The notes: generated from the letters alone by a model not told the origin. Positions 23,066 through 32,127 are shown, numbered from the stretch's first letter. The stretch is DNA of 64,000 nt from an uncultured Clostridia bacterium (GCA_934621505.1 CAKTUU010000006.1:22006-86005), one strand, 5' to 3'. Translations and numbers: made by a program.

Positions 23066-24163
23066 ATGAAAAAGGTGATGCTGATTTTCGGCACAAGGCC
23101 GGAGGCAATCAAGATGTGTCCCCTGGTGTTGGAGCTGGAGAGGCATCCCGAATTTGAGACGGTTGTGTGCGTAACAGGGCAGCACAGGCAAATGCTGGAT
23201 CAAATTCTGGATTGTTTCCATGTACAGCCGGATTACGACCTGTGCATTATGAAGGAAAAGCAAACCCTGTTTGATGTAACCATTTCCATTCTGGAAAAGC
23301 TGAAAACCATTCTGGAAACGGAAAAGCCGGATGTGGCGCTGGTGCATGGGGATACGTCCACCGCCTTTGTCACCGCCCTGGCCTGCTTTTATATGCAAAT
23401 TCCCGTGGGCCATGTGGAGGCGGGGCTGCGCACCTACAACCTGTATTCTCCCTTCCCGGAGGAGTTTAACCGTCAGGCCGTGGATTTGATCAGCCGGTTC
23501 TACTTTGCCCCTACGGAGATGAGCCGTCAGAACCTGCTGAAGGAAGGTAAGCCGGACAGCCACATTTTTGTAACCGGCAATACGGTTATCGATGCGCTGG
23601 ACACCACCGTGCGGCAGGATTACGACCATCCGGAAATTGAATGGGCCAAAGGCAGCCGCCTGATTTTGCTGACCGCCCACCGCCGGGAAAACCTGGGCCA
23701 GCCTATGCAGGAGATGTTCTCCGCCATTCGCCGTATTGTGGATGAAACCCCGGATGTAAAGGTGCTGTACCCCATGCACATGAACCCTGCCGTCAGGGAA
23801 ATGGCTCACCGTTGCTTTGACGGGCAGCCGCGCATTCACATGATCGAGCCTCTGGACGTGCTGGATTTTCATAACCTGATGGCGCGAGCTTACCTGATTA
23901 TGACCGATAGCGGCGGCATTCAGGAGGAGGCCCCGGCGCTGGGCAAACCGGTGCTGGTGATGCGCGATACCACCGAGCGGCCTGAGGGCGTAATGGCGGG
24001 CACGTTAAAGCTGGTGGGCACGGACGAAAACACCATCTATGCCTCTGTGCGGGAACTGCTGGACAACCCCAGCAGCTACCGCCAGATGGAGCACGCCGCC
24101 AACCCCTACGGCGACGGCAAGGCCAGCAAACGCATTGCGGATATACTGGATCAGCAGCTGTAA
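23066..24163 (+). CDS. wecB: UDP-N-acetylglucosamine 2-epimerase (non-hydrolysing)
   Basis: It interconverts UDP-GlcNAc and UDP-ManNAc for teichoic-acid-linkage units or surface polysaccharide. The 365-residue length is typical. Signatures: FGTRPEAIKMCPLV, VTGQHRQMLDQ, HGDTSTAF, GHVEAGLRTYNLYSPFPEE, TAHRRENLG, DSGGIQEEAP and RDTTERPEG. ATG 23066 is seven bases after GAGGT; ATG 23060 overlaps that site. The 3' end overlaps a convergent gene by 13 bases, leaving no room for a terminator. Confidence 0.95.
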   Translation: MKKVMLIFGTRPEAIKMCPLVLELERHPEFETVVCVTGQHRQMLDQILDCFHVQPDYDLCIMKEKQTLFDVTISILEKLKTILETEKPDVALVHGDTSTAFVTALACFYMQIPVGHVEAGLRTYNLYSPFPEEFNRQAVDLISRFYFAPTEMSRQNLLKEGKPDSHIFVTGNTVIDALDTTVRQDYDHPEIEWAKGSRLILLTAHRRENLGQPMQEMFSAIRRIVDETPDVKVLYPMHMNPAVREMAHRCFDGQPRIHMIEPLDVLDFHNLMARAYLIMTDSGGIQEEAPALGKPVLVMRDTTERPEGVMAGTLKLVGTDENTIYASVRELLDNPSSYRQMEHAANPYGDGKASKRIADILDQQL

Positions 24164-24498
24164 CGCATGCAGCGGAGGGCCGCGGCGCTGATAAGGCACC
24201 AGGCCGCCGTATAGGGAATGCAAATCTGTCCCTGAACATTCAGCGGCACGCGGCGGTAATCCCAAATCTGGTAGCGCCGGTTAAAGACGCGACCGGCGGC
24301 ATATTCAATGCCGGTAATGGTCAGGCCGCCCAGCAGCGTTGGCTGCCACAGGGGGCGGCCTTTCATCATTCGGCCAATGCGGCGCAGGGCGCACAGGCTA
24401 AGCCCTCCCGCCAGGGCCATGGCCGGGTGGGTGCGGCCGCGCCAGCCCAGCTCTATCAGCGGATATCCGGCGGCCCCGATACAGAAATCCTTAAACAA
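24151..24498 (-). CDS. CmpB-family putative membrane permease
   Basis: A 115-residue hydrophobic protein of the ABC-transporter type IV/CmpB family (pfam06541). It has several short membrane segments, GYPLIELGWRGRTHPAM near the start, and the family block GIEYAAGRVFNRRYQIWDYRRVPLNVQGQICI split here as ITGIEYAAGRVFN and WDYRRVPLNVQGQIC. The start is TTG 24498, eight bases after AAAGGGGG; the longer ATG frame from 24579 gives an unlikely Arg-rich leader. Role unknown, possibly membrane-stress related. It faces wecB and diverges from the methyltransferase gene. Confidence 0.75.
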   Translation of the reverse strand: MFKDFCIGAAGYPLIELGWRGRTHPAMALAGGLSLCALRRIGRMMKGRPLWQPTLLGGLTITGIEYAAGRVFNRRYQIWDYRRVPLNVQGQICIPYTAAWCLISAAALRCMRYSC

Positions 24499-24577
24499 AC
24501 CAATCGCCCCCTTTGGTTGCATCCTGCGCAGAAAACGGCGGTTCCATGCGCGCAAACGGGGGCAGACAGGAGCTAGC

Positions 24578-25726
24578 ATGACCTATTCTTTTCTGGCTAC
24601 GGCGGCCTTTGGACTGGAGGGCGTGGCGGCAGGCGAATTGAAGCGCATGGGACTGGAAGCCCGGGGAGAAAACGGTGGAGCCCGCTTTGAAGGGGAGCCG
24701 ATAGACGCCTTTCGGGCCAATTTATGCCTGCGCACGGCGGACCGGGTGCTGATGATATTGGCCGAAAAGCCCGTCCGCAGCTTTGAGGAGCTGTTTCAGC
24801 TGGTAAAGGGAATCGCCTGGGAGCGGCTGATGAGCCGCAGCGCCGCCATTCACGTCAGCGGCAAATGCGTGCGCAGCCAGCTGATGAGCGTGCGGGACTG
24901 TCAGGCCATTACCAAAAAGGCGATTGTGCAGCGCCTGGGCCAACAGTGGCATATGGACCGTCTGCCGGAAAACGGCCCCGTGTATCCCGTAGAGGTGGCG
25001 GTGGTGAACGATAGGGCACGCATTACGCTGGATATGAGCGGCGATGCGCTGAACCGCCGGGGCTACCGTACCTGGAACGGCGAAGCGCCCATCCGGGAAA
25101 CGCTGGCGGCGGCGCTGGTGGACATCAGCCCATGGCGCAAGGGCATGCGGCTGTATGATCCCTGCTGCGGTACCGGCACCCTGCTGATCGAGGCGGCCAT
25201 GCGGGCTGTAAACCGTCCCGCTGGCATTCGGCGTAGCTTTGTCTGCGAAAAGTATCCATTCTTTGATCAAGCCCAGATGCAGGCTGTGCGGCGGCAGCTG
25301 GCGGAACAGGAAACGGACGATGTTTTTGATATCGGCGGCAGCGATATCAGCCAGGAGACGCTGGAACTATGCGGCCGCCACATTCGCCAGGCGGGATTTG
25401 AGGGACGCATTCAGGTGCGTCAGCAGGATTTGCGCACCCTGACGCTGGAGGGAGCCCCGGGAGTTTTCCTGTGCAACCCGCCCTATGGCGAGCGTTTGAG
25501 CGACCAGAAGGGCGCCAGAGAGCTGTACCGGGCCATGGGGGAGATGTGGCGAAGGCACCCGGGCTGGGCCTTATGCGCCATTACGGCGGACCCGGGCTTT
25601 GAGCGGGCCTTTGGCAGGCGGGCGGATAAGAAGCGCAGGCTATATAACGGCCGTCTGGAATGTGAGTTTGTAACGTATTTTGGTCATCCTGCTTCATTTT
25701 ATCACGGAAAGGAAGATGTCTCATGA
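24578..25726 (+). CDS. THUMP-domain class I rRNA methyltransferase (RlmL N-terminal/YpsC-like)
   Basis: A 382-residue methyltransferase that puts a methyl on N2 of a guanine in 23S rRNA (G2445-type) by homology. N-terminal ferredoxin-like/THUMP region (1-~160), then the Rossmann domain with DPCCGTGTLLIEAAM (AdoMet site) and the catalytic NPPYGERL. ATG 24578 follows AGGAG. It matches the shorter Gram-positive form without the RlmK half. The stop overlaps the asnA start by four bases (ATGA). Confidence 0.9.
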   Translation: MTYSFLATAAFGLEGVAAGELKRMGLEARGENGGARFEGEPIDAFRANLCLRTADRVLMILAEKPVRSFEELFQLVKGIAWERLMSRSAAIHVSGKCVRSQLMSVRDCQAITKKAIVQRLGQQWHMDRLPENGPVYPVEVAVVNDRARITLDMSGDALNRRGYRTWNGEAPIRETLAAALVDISPWRKGMRLYDPCCGTGTLLIEAAMRAVNRPAGIRRSFVCEKYPFFDQAQMQAVRRQLAEQETDDVFDIGGSDISQETLELCGRHIRQAGFEGRIQVRQQDLRTLTLEGAPGVFLCNPPYGERLSDQKGARELYRAMGEMWRRHPGWALCAITADPGFERAFGRRADKKRRLYNGRLECEFVTYFGHPASFYHGKEDVS

Positions 25727-26730
25727 GCCAAACCGTTATTCCCAGCGGTTACGAGCCGAAATTGTCCCTGTATGAAACGCAGGCGGCCATCAGCCTGATC
25801 AAGCGGTCCTTTCAGGATCATCTGGCCATGGCGCTGAATTTGAAGCGTGTGTCCGCTCCCCTGTTTGTGGAGCCGTCCACAGGTCTGAACGACGACCTGA
25901 ACGGGGTGGAGCGCCCCGTTACCTTTGACGCGCCCGGCGCGGGCACGGAGGCTCAGGTGGTGCATTCGCTGGCCAAATGGAAGCGCATGGCGCTGTACCG
26001 CTACGATTTTCATCCGGGCAAGGGCATTTATACGGATATGAACGCCATTCGCCGGGACGAGCAGCTGGACAACCTGCACTCCATCTATGTGGACCAGTGG
26101 GACTGGGAACGGGTTATCACCCGGGAAACCCGCACCGAGCGCATGCTGAAGGATACGGTTCGGGACATTGTGGGCTGCATCAGCGACGCTTCGCTGATTG
26201 TAAACGGCCGCTATCCCACCCTGCATACCCAGCTTGGGCGGGAGGTCAGCTTCATTACCACCCAGGAGCTGCTGGACATGTACCCGGACCTGTCCCCCAA
26301 GGAGCGGGAAAACGCCTATGTGCGCCAACATCCCATTACCTTTCTGATGCAGATTGGGCACAAGCTGTCCAATGGGCAGCCCCATGACGGCCGCGCCCCG
26401 GACTATGACGACTGGAACCTGAACGGGGATATTCTGTTTTACAACCCGGTGCTGGACTGCTCCTTTGAGATCAGCTCCATGGGCATTCGGGTGGACAGCG
26501 AAACCCTGGACAACCAGCTGACGCTGGCGGGCTGCGACAACCGGCGCAACCTGCAATTCCACCGCATGTTGCTGAATGGCGAACTGCCTCTGACCATCGG
26601 CGGCGGTATTGGGCAGAGCCGCCTGTGCATGCTGCTGCTGGGCAAGGCCCATATTGGCGAGGTGCAGTCCTCCATTTGGGATATGGATACCCAGCGCAAG
26701 TGCCGGGAAGCGGGCATTACGCTGCTGTAA
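25723..26730 (+). CDS. asnA: Aspartate-ammonia ligase (asparagine synthetase A)
   Basis: It makes asparagine from aspartate, ammonia and ATP. The 335-residue length and motifs fit AsnA: TQAAISLIKRSFQDHL, SAPLFVEPSTGLNDDLNG, VVHSLAKWKRMAL, YTDMNAIRRDE, HSIYVDQWDWE and LPLTIGGGIGQSRLCMLLL. Its class II aminoacyl-tRNA-synthetase fold includes the last block as motif 3. It is translationally coupled to the upstream methyltransferase and ends at a strong bidirectional terminator. Confidence 0.97.
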   Translation: MSQTVIPSGYEPKLSLYETQAAISLIKRSFQDHLAMALNLKRVSAPLFVEPSTGLNDDLNGVERPVTFDAPGAGTEAQVVHSLAKWKRMALYRYDFHPGKGIYTDMNAIRRDEQLDNLHSIYVDQWDWERVITRETRTERMLKDTVRDIVGCISDASLIVNGRYPTLHTQLGREVSFITTQELLDMYPDLSPKERENAYVRQHPITFLMQIGHKLSNGQPHDGRAPDYDDWNLNGDILFYNPVLDCSFEISSMGIRVDSETLDNQLTLAGCDNRRNLQFHRMLLNGELPLTIGGGIGQSRLCMLLLGKAHIGEVQSSIWDMDTQRKCREAGITLL

Positions 26731-26734
26731 GGGC

Positions 26735-26777
26735 AAAAAGGAAGGGGCCGCGCGGTTTTGCGCGGCCCCTTCCTTTT
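26735..26777. terminator. Bidirectional terminator between asnA and the metal ATPase gene
   Basis: AAAAGGAAGGGGCCGCGC / GCGCGGCCCCTTCCTTTT is a perfect 18-bp stem with A-tract on one side and T-tract on the other, so it can stop transcription from both converging genes. Confidence 0.9.
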
Positions 26778-26784
26778 GTCTGTT

Positions 26785-28632
26785 TTACTTTTTATCTTTT
26801 CCCAATGCCCGCATGGCGTTCAGCACCGCCAGCACGCATACGCCTACGTCGGCGAACACGGCCCACCACATATCCGCCAGGCCCAGGGCGACCAGTACCA
26901 GCACCAGCAGCTTTACCGCCAGGGCAAAGATGATATTCTGCCGGGCAATGGACAGGGTGCGGCGGCTGATGCGCATAGCCACCGCCAGCTTGCGGGGGTC
27001 GTCGTCCATCAGCACCACATCGGCGGCTTCCACGGCGGCGTCGCTGCCCAGCGCGCCCATGGCCACGCCTACATCGGCCCGGGTCAGCACAGGCGCGTCG
27101 TTAATGCCGTCGCCCACAAAGACCAGCGTACCCTTGGGGGATTTTTCCTTCAGCAGGCGTTCCACATGCTCCACCTTTTGGGCGGGCAGCAGCTGGGCGT
27201 GGTATTCGTCCATGCCCAGGCGCCTGGCTACGCTTTCGGCCACAGCCTGACTGTCGCCGGTGAGCATAACGGTTTTGCGTACGCCTTCCTTGTGCAGGGC
27301 GGCAATGGCGTCCTCCGCGCCGGGCTTTACCTCGTCCTCAATGACGATATGGCCCAAATAGGTTTGATCCTGCGCTACATGCACCACGGTGCCGGTGTGG
27401 GGGCAATTGGGCACCTGCACGCCTTCCGCGGCCATCAGCTTCTGGTTGCCCACGGCAATCAGGTGGCCGTCCCACATGGCGGTCAGGCCCTGACCGGCAA
27501 CCTCCTTCACATCCGACAGGACGGAGGCGTCCACAATGCCCTGCCAGCCGGATACGATGGAACGGCTGATGGGGTGGGTGGATTGACTTTCCACCGTGGC
27601 AGCCATGCGCAGCAGGTCGTTTTCGCTGATGTGGTCGGGGTGAACCACCGTTACATGGAAGCTGCCCCGGGTCAGGGTGCCGGTTTTGTCAAACACCATG
27701 ATATCCGCTTTGGCCAGGGATTCCAGATAGTTGCTGCCCTTCACCAGCACGCCGTTGCGGCTGGCGCCGCCGATGCCGCCAAAGAACGCCAGCGGCACGG
27801 AAATAACCAGCGCGCAGGGACAGCTGACCACCAGGAAGCTGAGGGCGCGCATACCCCATTCACGCCAGGCGCCGCCAAAGAAAAGGGGCGGAATCAGGAA
27901 CAGCAGCAGGGCTGCGGCGCATACCGCAGGGGTATAAATGCGGGCAAAGCGGGTGATAAAGCTCTCCACATGGGCTTTTTTGTCACTGGCGTTTTCCACC
28001 ATGTCCAGAATTTTGGCCACCGTGGAATCGGTATAGGCCTTGGTGGCCCGTACCCGCAAAAGGCCGGTCTGGTTGATGCAGCCGCTGATGACGTTATCGC
28101 CCTTTTCCACATCCCGGGGCACGCTTTCGCCGGTCAGAGCCGCGGTATCCAGGCTGGAGGAGCCTTCCACGATTACGCCGTCCACGGGAATCCGCTCGCC
28201 GGCGCGAATGACCAGAATATCGCCTACCGCTACCTCCTCCGGGTCAACGGTAACCACCTGGCCGTCCCGTTCCACATCCGCCGTTTCGGGGCGAATATCC
28301 ATCAGGCTGGAAATAGAAGCCCGGGATTTGCCCACAGCCACCTGCTGGAACAGTTCGCCAATCTGGTACAGCAGCATTACGGCCACGGCCTCGGTGTATT
28401 CGCCTACGCATACCGCGCCGATGGTGGCAATGGCCATCAGGAAGTTTTCATCGAACAGCTGGCCGTGGATAATGCCCTCAGCCGCTTCCTTCAGCACGCC
28501 AAAGCCTACCAGCAGATAGGCCGCCAGAAAAAGCACGATCTTGACGACTTCCTGGGGAATCAGCAGACCGGCTGCAAACAGCACGGCGCTTGCGATAATG
28601 CGGTACAGCTCCTTTTTTTGCTTGCGGGACAT
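26785..28632 (-). CDS. P1B-type heavy-metal ATPase (Zn/Cd/Pb class)
   Basis: A 615-residue metal-exporting P-type ATPase. It shows the TGES actuator loop, the SCPCALVISVP membrane metal site (CPC, Zn/Cd/Pb/Co class), the phosphorylation loop DKTGTLT, the H-P of STHPISRSI, and the hinge GDGINDAP. It begins directly with membrane helices: no N-terminal metal-binding HMA domain, which is instead a separate gene just upstream. ATG 28632 is nine bases after GGAAGG; ATG 28641 is the alternative. The ArsR-type regulator two genes upstream indicates induction by a soft metal ion. Confidence 0.93.
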   Translation of the reverse strand: MSRKQKKELYRIIASAVLFAAGLLIPQEVVKIVLFLAAYLLVGFGVLKEAAEGIIHGQLFDENFLMAIATIGAVCVGEYTEAVAVMLLYQIGELFQQVAVGKSRASISSLMDIRPETADVERDGQVVTVDPEEVAVGDILVIRAGERIPVDGVIVEGSSSLDTAALTGESVPRDVEKGDNVISGCINQTGLLRVRATKAYTDSTVAKILDMVENASDKKAHVESFITRFARIYTPAVCAAALLLFLIPPLFFGGAWREWGMRALSFLVVSCPCALVISVPLAFFGGIGGASRNGVLVKGSNYLESLAKADIMVFDKTGTLTRGSFHVTVVHPDHISENDLLRMAATVESQSTHPISRSIVSGWQGIVDASVLSDVKEVAGQGLTAMWDGHLIAVGNQKLMAAEGVQVPNCPHTGTVVHVAQDQTYLGHIVIEDEVKPGAEDAIAALHKEGVRKTVMLTGDSQAVAESVARRLGMDEYHAQLLPAQKVEHVERLLKEKSPKGTLVFVGDGINDAPVLTRADVGVAMGALGSDAAVEAADVVLMDDDPRKLAVAMRISRRTLSIARQNIIFALAVKLLVLVLVALGLADMWWAVFADVGVCVLAVLNAMRALGKDKK

Positions 28633-28669
28633 GGTTCTCATCCTTCCACTTTCGTCAGGCTTTGGTTCT

Positions 28670-28888
28670 TTAGCGCACCAGGGTGCAGTCCGGCTCCACC
28701 TTGCGCATGGTCTTTTCCACTTCGTCCAGGATGCGGTCAAAATCCGCGTCCGCCGCTTCCAGCGTCAGCTTTTGGGTCATAAAGTTTACTACCACATGGT
28801 CCACGCCGGGCAGCCTGGCAATGGCGTTTTCCATCTTGGCGGCGCAGTTGGCGCAATCCAGGTCCATCAGTTTGAATACCTTTTTCAT
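28670..28888 (-). CDS. Stand-alone heavy-metal-associated (HMA) domain protein
   Basis: A 72-residue ferredoxin-like HMA protein: MKKVFKLMDLDCANCAAKM has the metal-binding C-x2-C in the usual first loop, then LPGVDHVVVNF and KLTLE. It most likely delivers metal to the adjacent P-type ATPase, which lacks its own HMA domain, or senses metal for it. AAAGGAGG lies eight bases before the ATG. It sits 38 bases upstream of the ATPase gene in the same operon. Confidence 0.9.
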   Translation of the reverse strand: MKKVFKLMDLDCANCAAKMENAIARLPGVDHVVVNFMTQKLTLEAADADFDRILDEVEKTMRKVEPDCTLVR

Positions 28889-28911
28889 GGGGAAAGCCTC
28901 CTTTGAAATCG

Positions 28912-29274
28912 TTACTCTGTCACATGCTCCACGCCTTGATCCAGGATGGTAACCACGTGACTGTCGGCCAGGGAATAGAACATGGTTTTGCCGTCGCGGC
29001 GGCTTTTGACCAGCTTGTTCTTTTTCAGAACGCTCAGCTGGTGGGATATGGCGCTTTGCGTCATATTCAGCAGGGTTGCGATGTCGCATACGCACATTTC
29101 ACTGGCAAACAGGCAGTACAGAATGCGAATGCGGGTGGAATCGCCAAAGATTTTAAACAGCTCGCTCAGGTCGAACAGTACGTCCTCATTGGGCATTTGC
29201 TGCTGCACCTTTTGTACGATAGCCTCATGCACATGCATGTATTCACAGCCCATTGGCTCGGTTTCCTGTGGCAT
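28912..29274 (-). CDS. ArsR/SmtB-family metal-sensing repressor (CadC-like)
   Basis: A 120-residue winged-helix repressor. The recognition helix is in NMTQSAISHQLSVLKKNKLV, preceded by the alpha-3 metal-site motif ASEMCVCDIA (C-x-C as in CadC/ArsR alpha-3N sensors). The N-terminal CEYMHVH (C10, H14, H16 by this start) could complete the site, and the C-terminal DSHVVTILDQGVEHVTE could form the alpha-5 site. ATG 29274 follows GGAGGTGAGCAGG. It is first in the operon with HMA and the ATPase, and a dyad overlaps its transcription start, so it probably represses its own operon until Cd, Zn or Pb binds. Confidence 0.9.
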   Translation of the reverse strand: MPQETEPMGCEYMHVHEAIVQKVQQQMPNEDVLFDLSELFKIFGDSTRIRILYCLFASEMCVCDIATLLNMTQSAISHQLSVLKKNKLVKSRRDGKTMFYSLADSHVVTILDQGVEHVTE

Positions 29275-29296
29275 CCTGCTCACCTCCGCAAACAAT

Positions 29297-29344
29297 TGAA
29301 CGTTTGTTCATATGAATGATAAATCAAACAAAAGGAAAAGTCAA
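29297..29344 (-). promoter_or_regulatory. Promoter and operator of the metal-efflux operon
   Basis: On the minus strand, TTGACT (29344-29339) and TATCAT (29321-29316) are 17 bp apart. The dyad TGAAC-AAAC-GTTCA (29310-29297) lies across the expected transcription start, the usual site for ArsR-family repression. Confidence 0.75.
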
Positions 29345-29352
29345 TAGGGAAA

Positions 29353-29382
29353 TTGACGAAAATCAAAAAAATATGCTATGAT
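29353..29382 (+). promoter_or_regulatory. SigA promoter for the HAD-pyrR operon, TTGACG-18-TATGAT
   Basis: TTGACG (29353-29358) and TATGAT (29377-29382) with 18-bp spacing, 34 bases before the HAD gene start. It diverges from the metal-operon promoter, with about 8 bp between the two -35 boxes. Confidence 0.75.
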
Positions 29383-29415
29383 ACCGTTTGCGCAAATACA
29401 CGGGAGGTGCGGAAC

Positions 29416-30207
29416 ATGATTCGCCTGATTGCTACGGATTTGGATGGAACGCTGCTGAACGCCTGCGGCAGGCTGCCGGAGGGAATTTTTGATATCGTTC
29501 GCGCTTTAAAGGAAAAGGGCATTCAATTTGCCGTGTGCAGCGGGCGTACCTATGGGAATATGCGGCGGCTGTTCGCGCCGGTGGCCGATGAAATGGCCTA
29601 TGTGTGCGAAAACGGCGCCATGTGCGTGGTGGATGATATGGTATCGGATATTGTCCCCATTCCCGATGGGGAGGCCAAGGAAATTATCTCGGATATTCAG
29701 GCGGAAAAGATGAATCTGCTCATCAGCGGCCGCCACACCACCTATGTGCTGGATGAAAACCGCCGTTACACCGACGATATCGTCTACCGGCTGCGCAATA
29801 CGGTGACCGTGGTAGACGACCCCGCCCAGGTTACCGAACCCATTTTAAAAATATCCGGTCAGAAGAACGAGGGCATGGGTGAAAGCGCGGCCCGGCTGGG
29901 GGCCAAGTGGGCGGGCCGGGTAACGGCCACCCTGGCAAGCCGGGACTGGTTTGACTTTACCTGCGCCAACAAGGGCATTGGCATGCGAAGCCTGCTGCGG
30001 CGGCTGAACATTGCCCCTGCGGAAACGGCGGCCTTTGGCGACAGCTTTAACGATGAAAGCATGCTGGATTTGGTAGGCTATCCGTTTATCATGGCAAAGG
30101 CCGCCGCGCAGCTGAAAAAGCCGGGCTATTGCCTGTGCGATAACGAGATGGACATTTTGCGGCAAATCGTTCAGGGAACCTGGAAACCCCTGCAGGGGAA
30201 AGACTGA
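29416..30207 (+). CDS. Cof-type HAD phosphatase
   Basis: A 263-residue HAD-superfamily hydrolase of the Cof/YbjI type IIB group, which usually dephosphorylates sugar phosphates, FMN or similar metabolites. Motif I is TDLDGTLL (nucleophile and acid Asp), motif II SGRT, motif III Lys in CANKGIGMRSLL, motif IV GDSFNDESML. A C2B cap lies between motifs II and III. ATG 29416 follows GGGAGGTG; the longer frame overlaps the promoter. pyrR follows by 30 bases. Confidence 0.9.
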   Translation: MIRLIATDLDGTLLNACGRLPEGIFDIVRALKEKGIQFAVCSGRTYGNMRRLFAPVADEMAYVCENGAMCVVDDMVSDIVPIPDGEAKEIISDIQAEKMNLLISGRHTTYVLDENRRYTDDIVYRLRNTVTVVDDPAQVTEPILKISGQKNEGMGESAARLGAKWAGRVTATLASRDWFDFTCANKGIGMRSLLRRLNIAPAETAAFGDSFNDESMLDLVGYPFIMAKAAAQLKKPGYCLCDNEMDILRQIVQGTWKPLQGKD

Positions 30208-30237
30208 GCCGGATGGATAAAAAGGAGAGGAACATCC

Positions 30238-30774
30238 ATGGAGTGGAAGGCGCAAATCATGGACGAGGCGGCGGTACAGCGTTCTTTGGCCCGCATCACC
30301 CATGAAATCATTGAGAAAAACCATGGCGTGGATCACTTGTGTCTGCTGGGAGTCAAGCGCCGGGGAATCCCGCTGGCGCAGCAGCTGGCGCAAAACATTT
30401 TTCGCTTTGAGGGCGCGGAAGTGCCGGTTGGGCATGTGGACATCGCCCTGTACCGGGACGACCTGACGGAGATGGGCGCTCAGCCCACCACGCTGGATTG
30501 CGATATTCCCTGCAAGCTGGCGGACTGCACGGTGATTATTGTGGACGATGTAATCTACACAGGCCGTACCGCCCGCGCCGCCATTGACGCGGTGTTCAGC
30601 TTTGGCAGGCCCAAATCCATCCAGCTGGCGGTGCTGGTGGACCGGGGCCACCGGGAACTGCCCATTCGTCCCGATTATGTGGGCAAGAATATTCCCACCT
30701 CCAAATCGGAAATGGTATCGGTCAATGTGCAGGAAATTGACGGCGAAACCAATGTGTGCCTGTACAGCCTGTAA
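30238..30774 (+). CDS. pyrR: Bifunctional pyrimidine-operon regulator/uracil phosphoribosyltransferase PyrR
   Basis: PyrR binds pyr mRNA in response to UMP and has weak uracil phosphoribosyltransferase activity. The 178-residue protein has the PRPP loop IIVDDVIYTGRTARAA and the family parts LLGVKRRGIPLA, DIALYRDDLTE and LVDRGHRELPIRPDYVGKN. AAAAGGAGAGG lies upstream. The pyr genes themselves are not in the window, and I see no PyrR-binding anti-antiterminator in this leader. Confidence 0.96.
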   Translation: MEWKAQIMDEAAVQRSLARITHEIIEKNHGVDHLCLLGVKRRGIPLAQQLAQNIFRFEGAEVPVGHVDIALYRDDLTEMGAQPTTLDCDIPCKLADCTVIIVDDVIYTGRTARAAIDAVFSFGRPKSIQLAVLVDRGHRELPIRPDYVGKNIPTSKSEMVSVNVQEIDGETNVCLYSL

Positions 30775-30802
30775 GCATTCCGCAATTGCAAACCCAAAAG
30801 GA

Positions 30803-30842
30803 AGGCGCTCCCCAAAAATCGCTTGGAGAGCGCCTTTTTTAT
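30803..30842. terminator. Terminator after pyrR, probably bidirectional
   Basis: GGCGCTCCCC / GGAGAGCGCC with a 10-base loop is followed by TTTTTTAT on the plus strand and preceded by an AAAAGG tract on the other, between converging genes pyrR and the SLC13 transporter. Confidence 0.8.
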
Positions 30843-30849
30843 AGCCCTT

Positions 30850-32127
30850 TTAGACCAATGGATAAAAGACGGGAACGGCCACCAGGATACCTGCCAGCAT
30901 CAGCAGGGTCAGTACCCAGGTATATTTGACATAATCCGAAAATTTGTAGCCCGCCACCTGCGTCATGGCGATCTGCGCCGCCGCAAGCGGGGTGCAGCAG
31001 GCCACGCTGGCCGCCAGAGTCACACCGATGCAGAATGGCATGGGGGACAGGCCGTAGCTGGTGCAGAAGGATACGGCTACCGGCAGCACAATGATAATGG
31101 CCGTAGAATTGGTAATAAACTGACTGATGAACAACGTCAGCGTTACCAGAACCGCAAAGACCAGATAGGGCGATGCTGTGCTGCCTAAAACGGAAACGAT
31201 GGCGTCGCTGATTAACTGACCGGAGCCGGATACCGTCAGCGCGTTCGCCAAACCAAGGCAGGAGGCCAAAAACACAACCGACTGCCAGTTTAATTCCTTC
31301 GCGATATCCTTGGTGATGCAGCAGCCGCAGATAACGCACAGCGCCGCGGCGCACAAGGCCGTCATATGCGTTGGAAGCAGTGAAAAAACATAGGAAATTA
31401 CCATCAGCACCAGAATGGTAAACATGATGATCAGCTTTTTCCTGTCATAGCTGGCGGTCAGTACGGCGTGGGAATTGGACTCGTCAATGGCCATTTGCTC
31501 CTCGGGACGGTCGCCCCAGATTCTTTCGCCGCGGCGCAGTCCAAACAGGGCCAGATACAGCAAAAACAGCACAAACAGGCACAGCCCCGGGCCGGTCAGG
31601 GTCCACATTCCCATTTCCATATCCGCCAGCTTGCCCAGCAGGGCGTTGGCGGTCAGCTGCGGGGTGCAGCCGATCAGGGTGCAGCAGCCGCCCAGCATTA
31701 CCGCGCAGGACAGGGGCAGCACCAGATTTTTTCGCTTCATATTGGACTGGCTGCATACGCTGTCCACAATGGCGATAAACGCAGCCAGCGTGGCAGTGTT
31801 GGCCAGGAACATGGCCAGCACGCCGGCCACAGCGCAGCTTACCATCAAAAAGACGCGCTCGCTGCCTTTGGACCATTTAATGACCATACGACCAACAATC
31901 TGTGCCGCGCCCGTTTTAAACATGGCAATGCCCACAATCATGGAGCTGGCCATCAGCAGCACAATGCTGCTGGAAAAACCGGAAAAAGCTTCCTCAAAAG
32001 AGCATACGTTCAGCAGCACGGCCAAAATACAGCCAATGCAGCCAACCGCCGCAGAGGGAAGCCAATTCGTTAGAAAAAACAACACGCATCCAGCTAGAAG
32101 CAGGATTCCAATGACACTTGCCGACAT
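30850..32127 (-). CDS. SLC13/DASS-family transporter
   Basis: A 425-residue integral membrane protein with about 11-12 hydrophobic segments and the twofold DASS repeat: FLANTATLAAFIAIV in the first half and FITNSTAIIIVLPVA in the second, the sodium and carboxylate-binding hairpins. Likely imports a dicarboxylate or similar anion with Na+. A cytoplasmic loop (~205-230, RRGERIWGDRPEEQMAIDESN) divides the halves. It has no close operon partner: the SDR gene upstream on the same strand is separated by a terminator. Substrate not predictable. Confidence 0.85.
   Translation of the reverse strand: MSASVIGILLLAGCVLFFLTNWLPSAAVGCIGCILAVLLNVCSFEEAFSGFSSSIVLLMASSMIVGIAMFKTGAAQIVGRMVIKWSKGSERVFLMVSCAVAGVLAMFLANTATLAAFIAIVDSVCSQSNMKRKNLVLPLSCAVMLGGCCTLIGCTPQLTANALLGKLADMEMGMWTLTGPGLCLFVLFLLYLALFGLRRGERIWGDRPEEQMAIDESNSHAVLTASYDRKKLIIMFTILVLMVISYVFSLLPTHMTALCAAALCVICGCCITKDIAKELNWQSVVFLASCLGLANALTVSGSGQLISDAIVSVLGSTASPYLVFAVLVTLTLFISQFITNSTAIIIVLPVAVSFCTSYGLSPMPFCIGVTLAASVACCTPLAAAQIAMTQVAGYKFSDYVKYTWVLTLLMLAGILVAVPVFYPLV

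Noticed and set aside
26758..28782. 674-codon plus-strand open frame opposite the metal ATPase gene
   Set aside because: It is the antisense of a clear P-type ATPase; His/Gln/Gly-rich composition is typical of a GC-rich shadow frame and there is no ribosome site.
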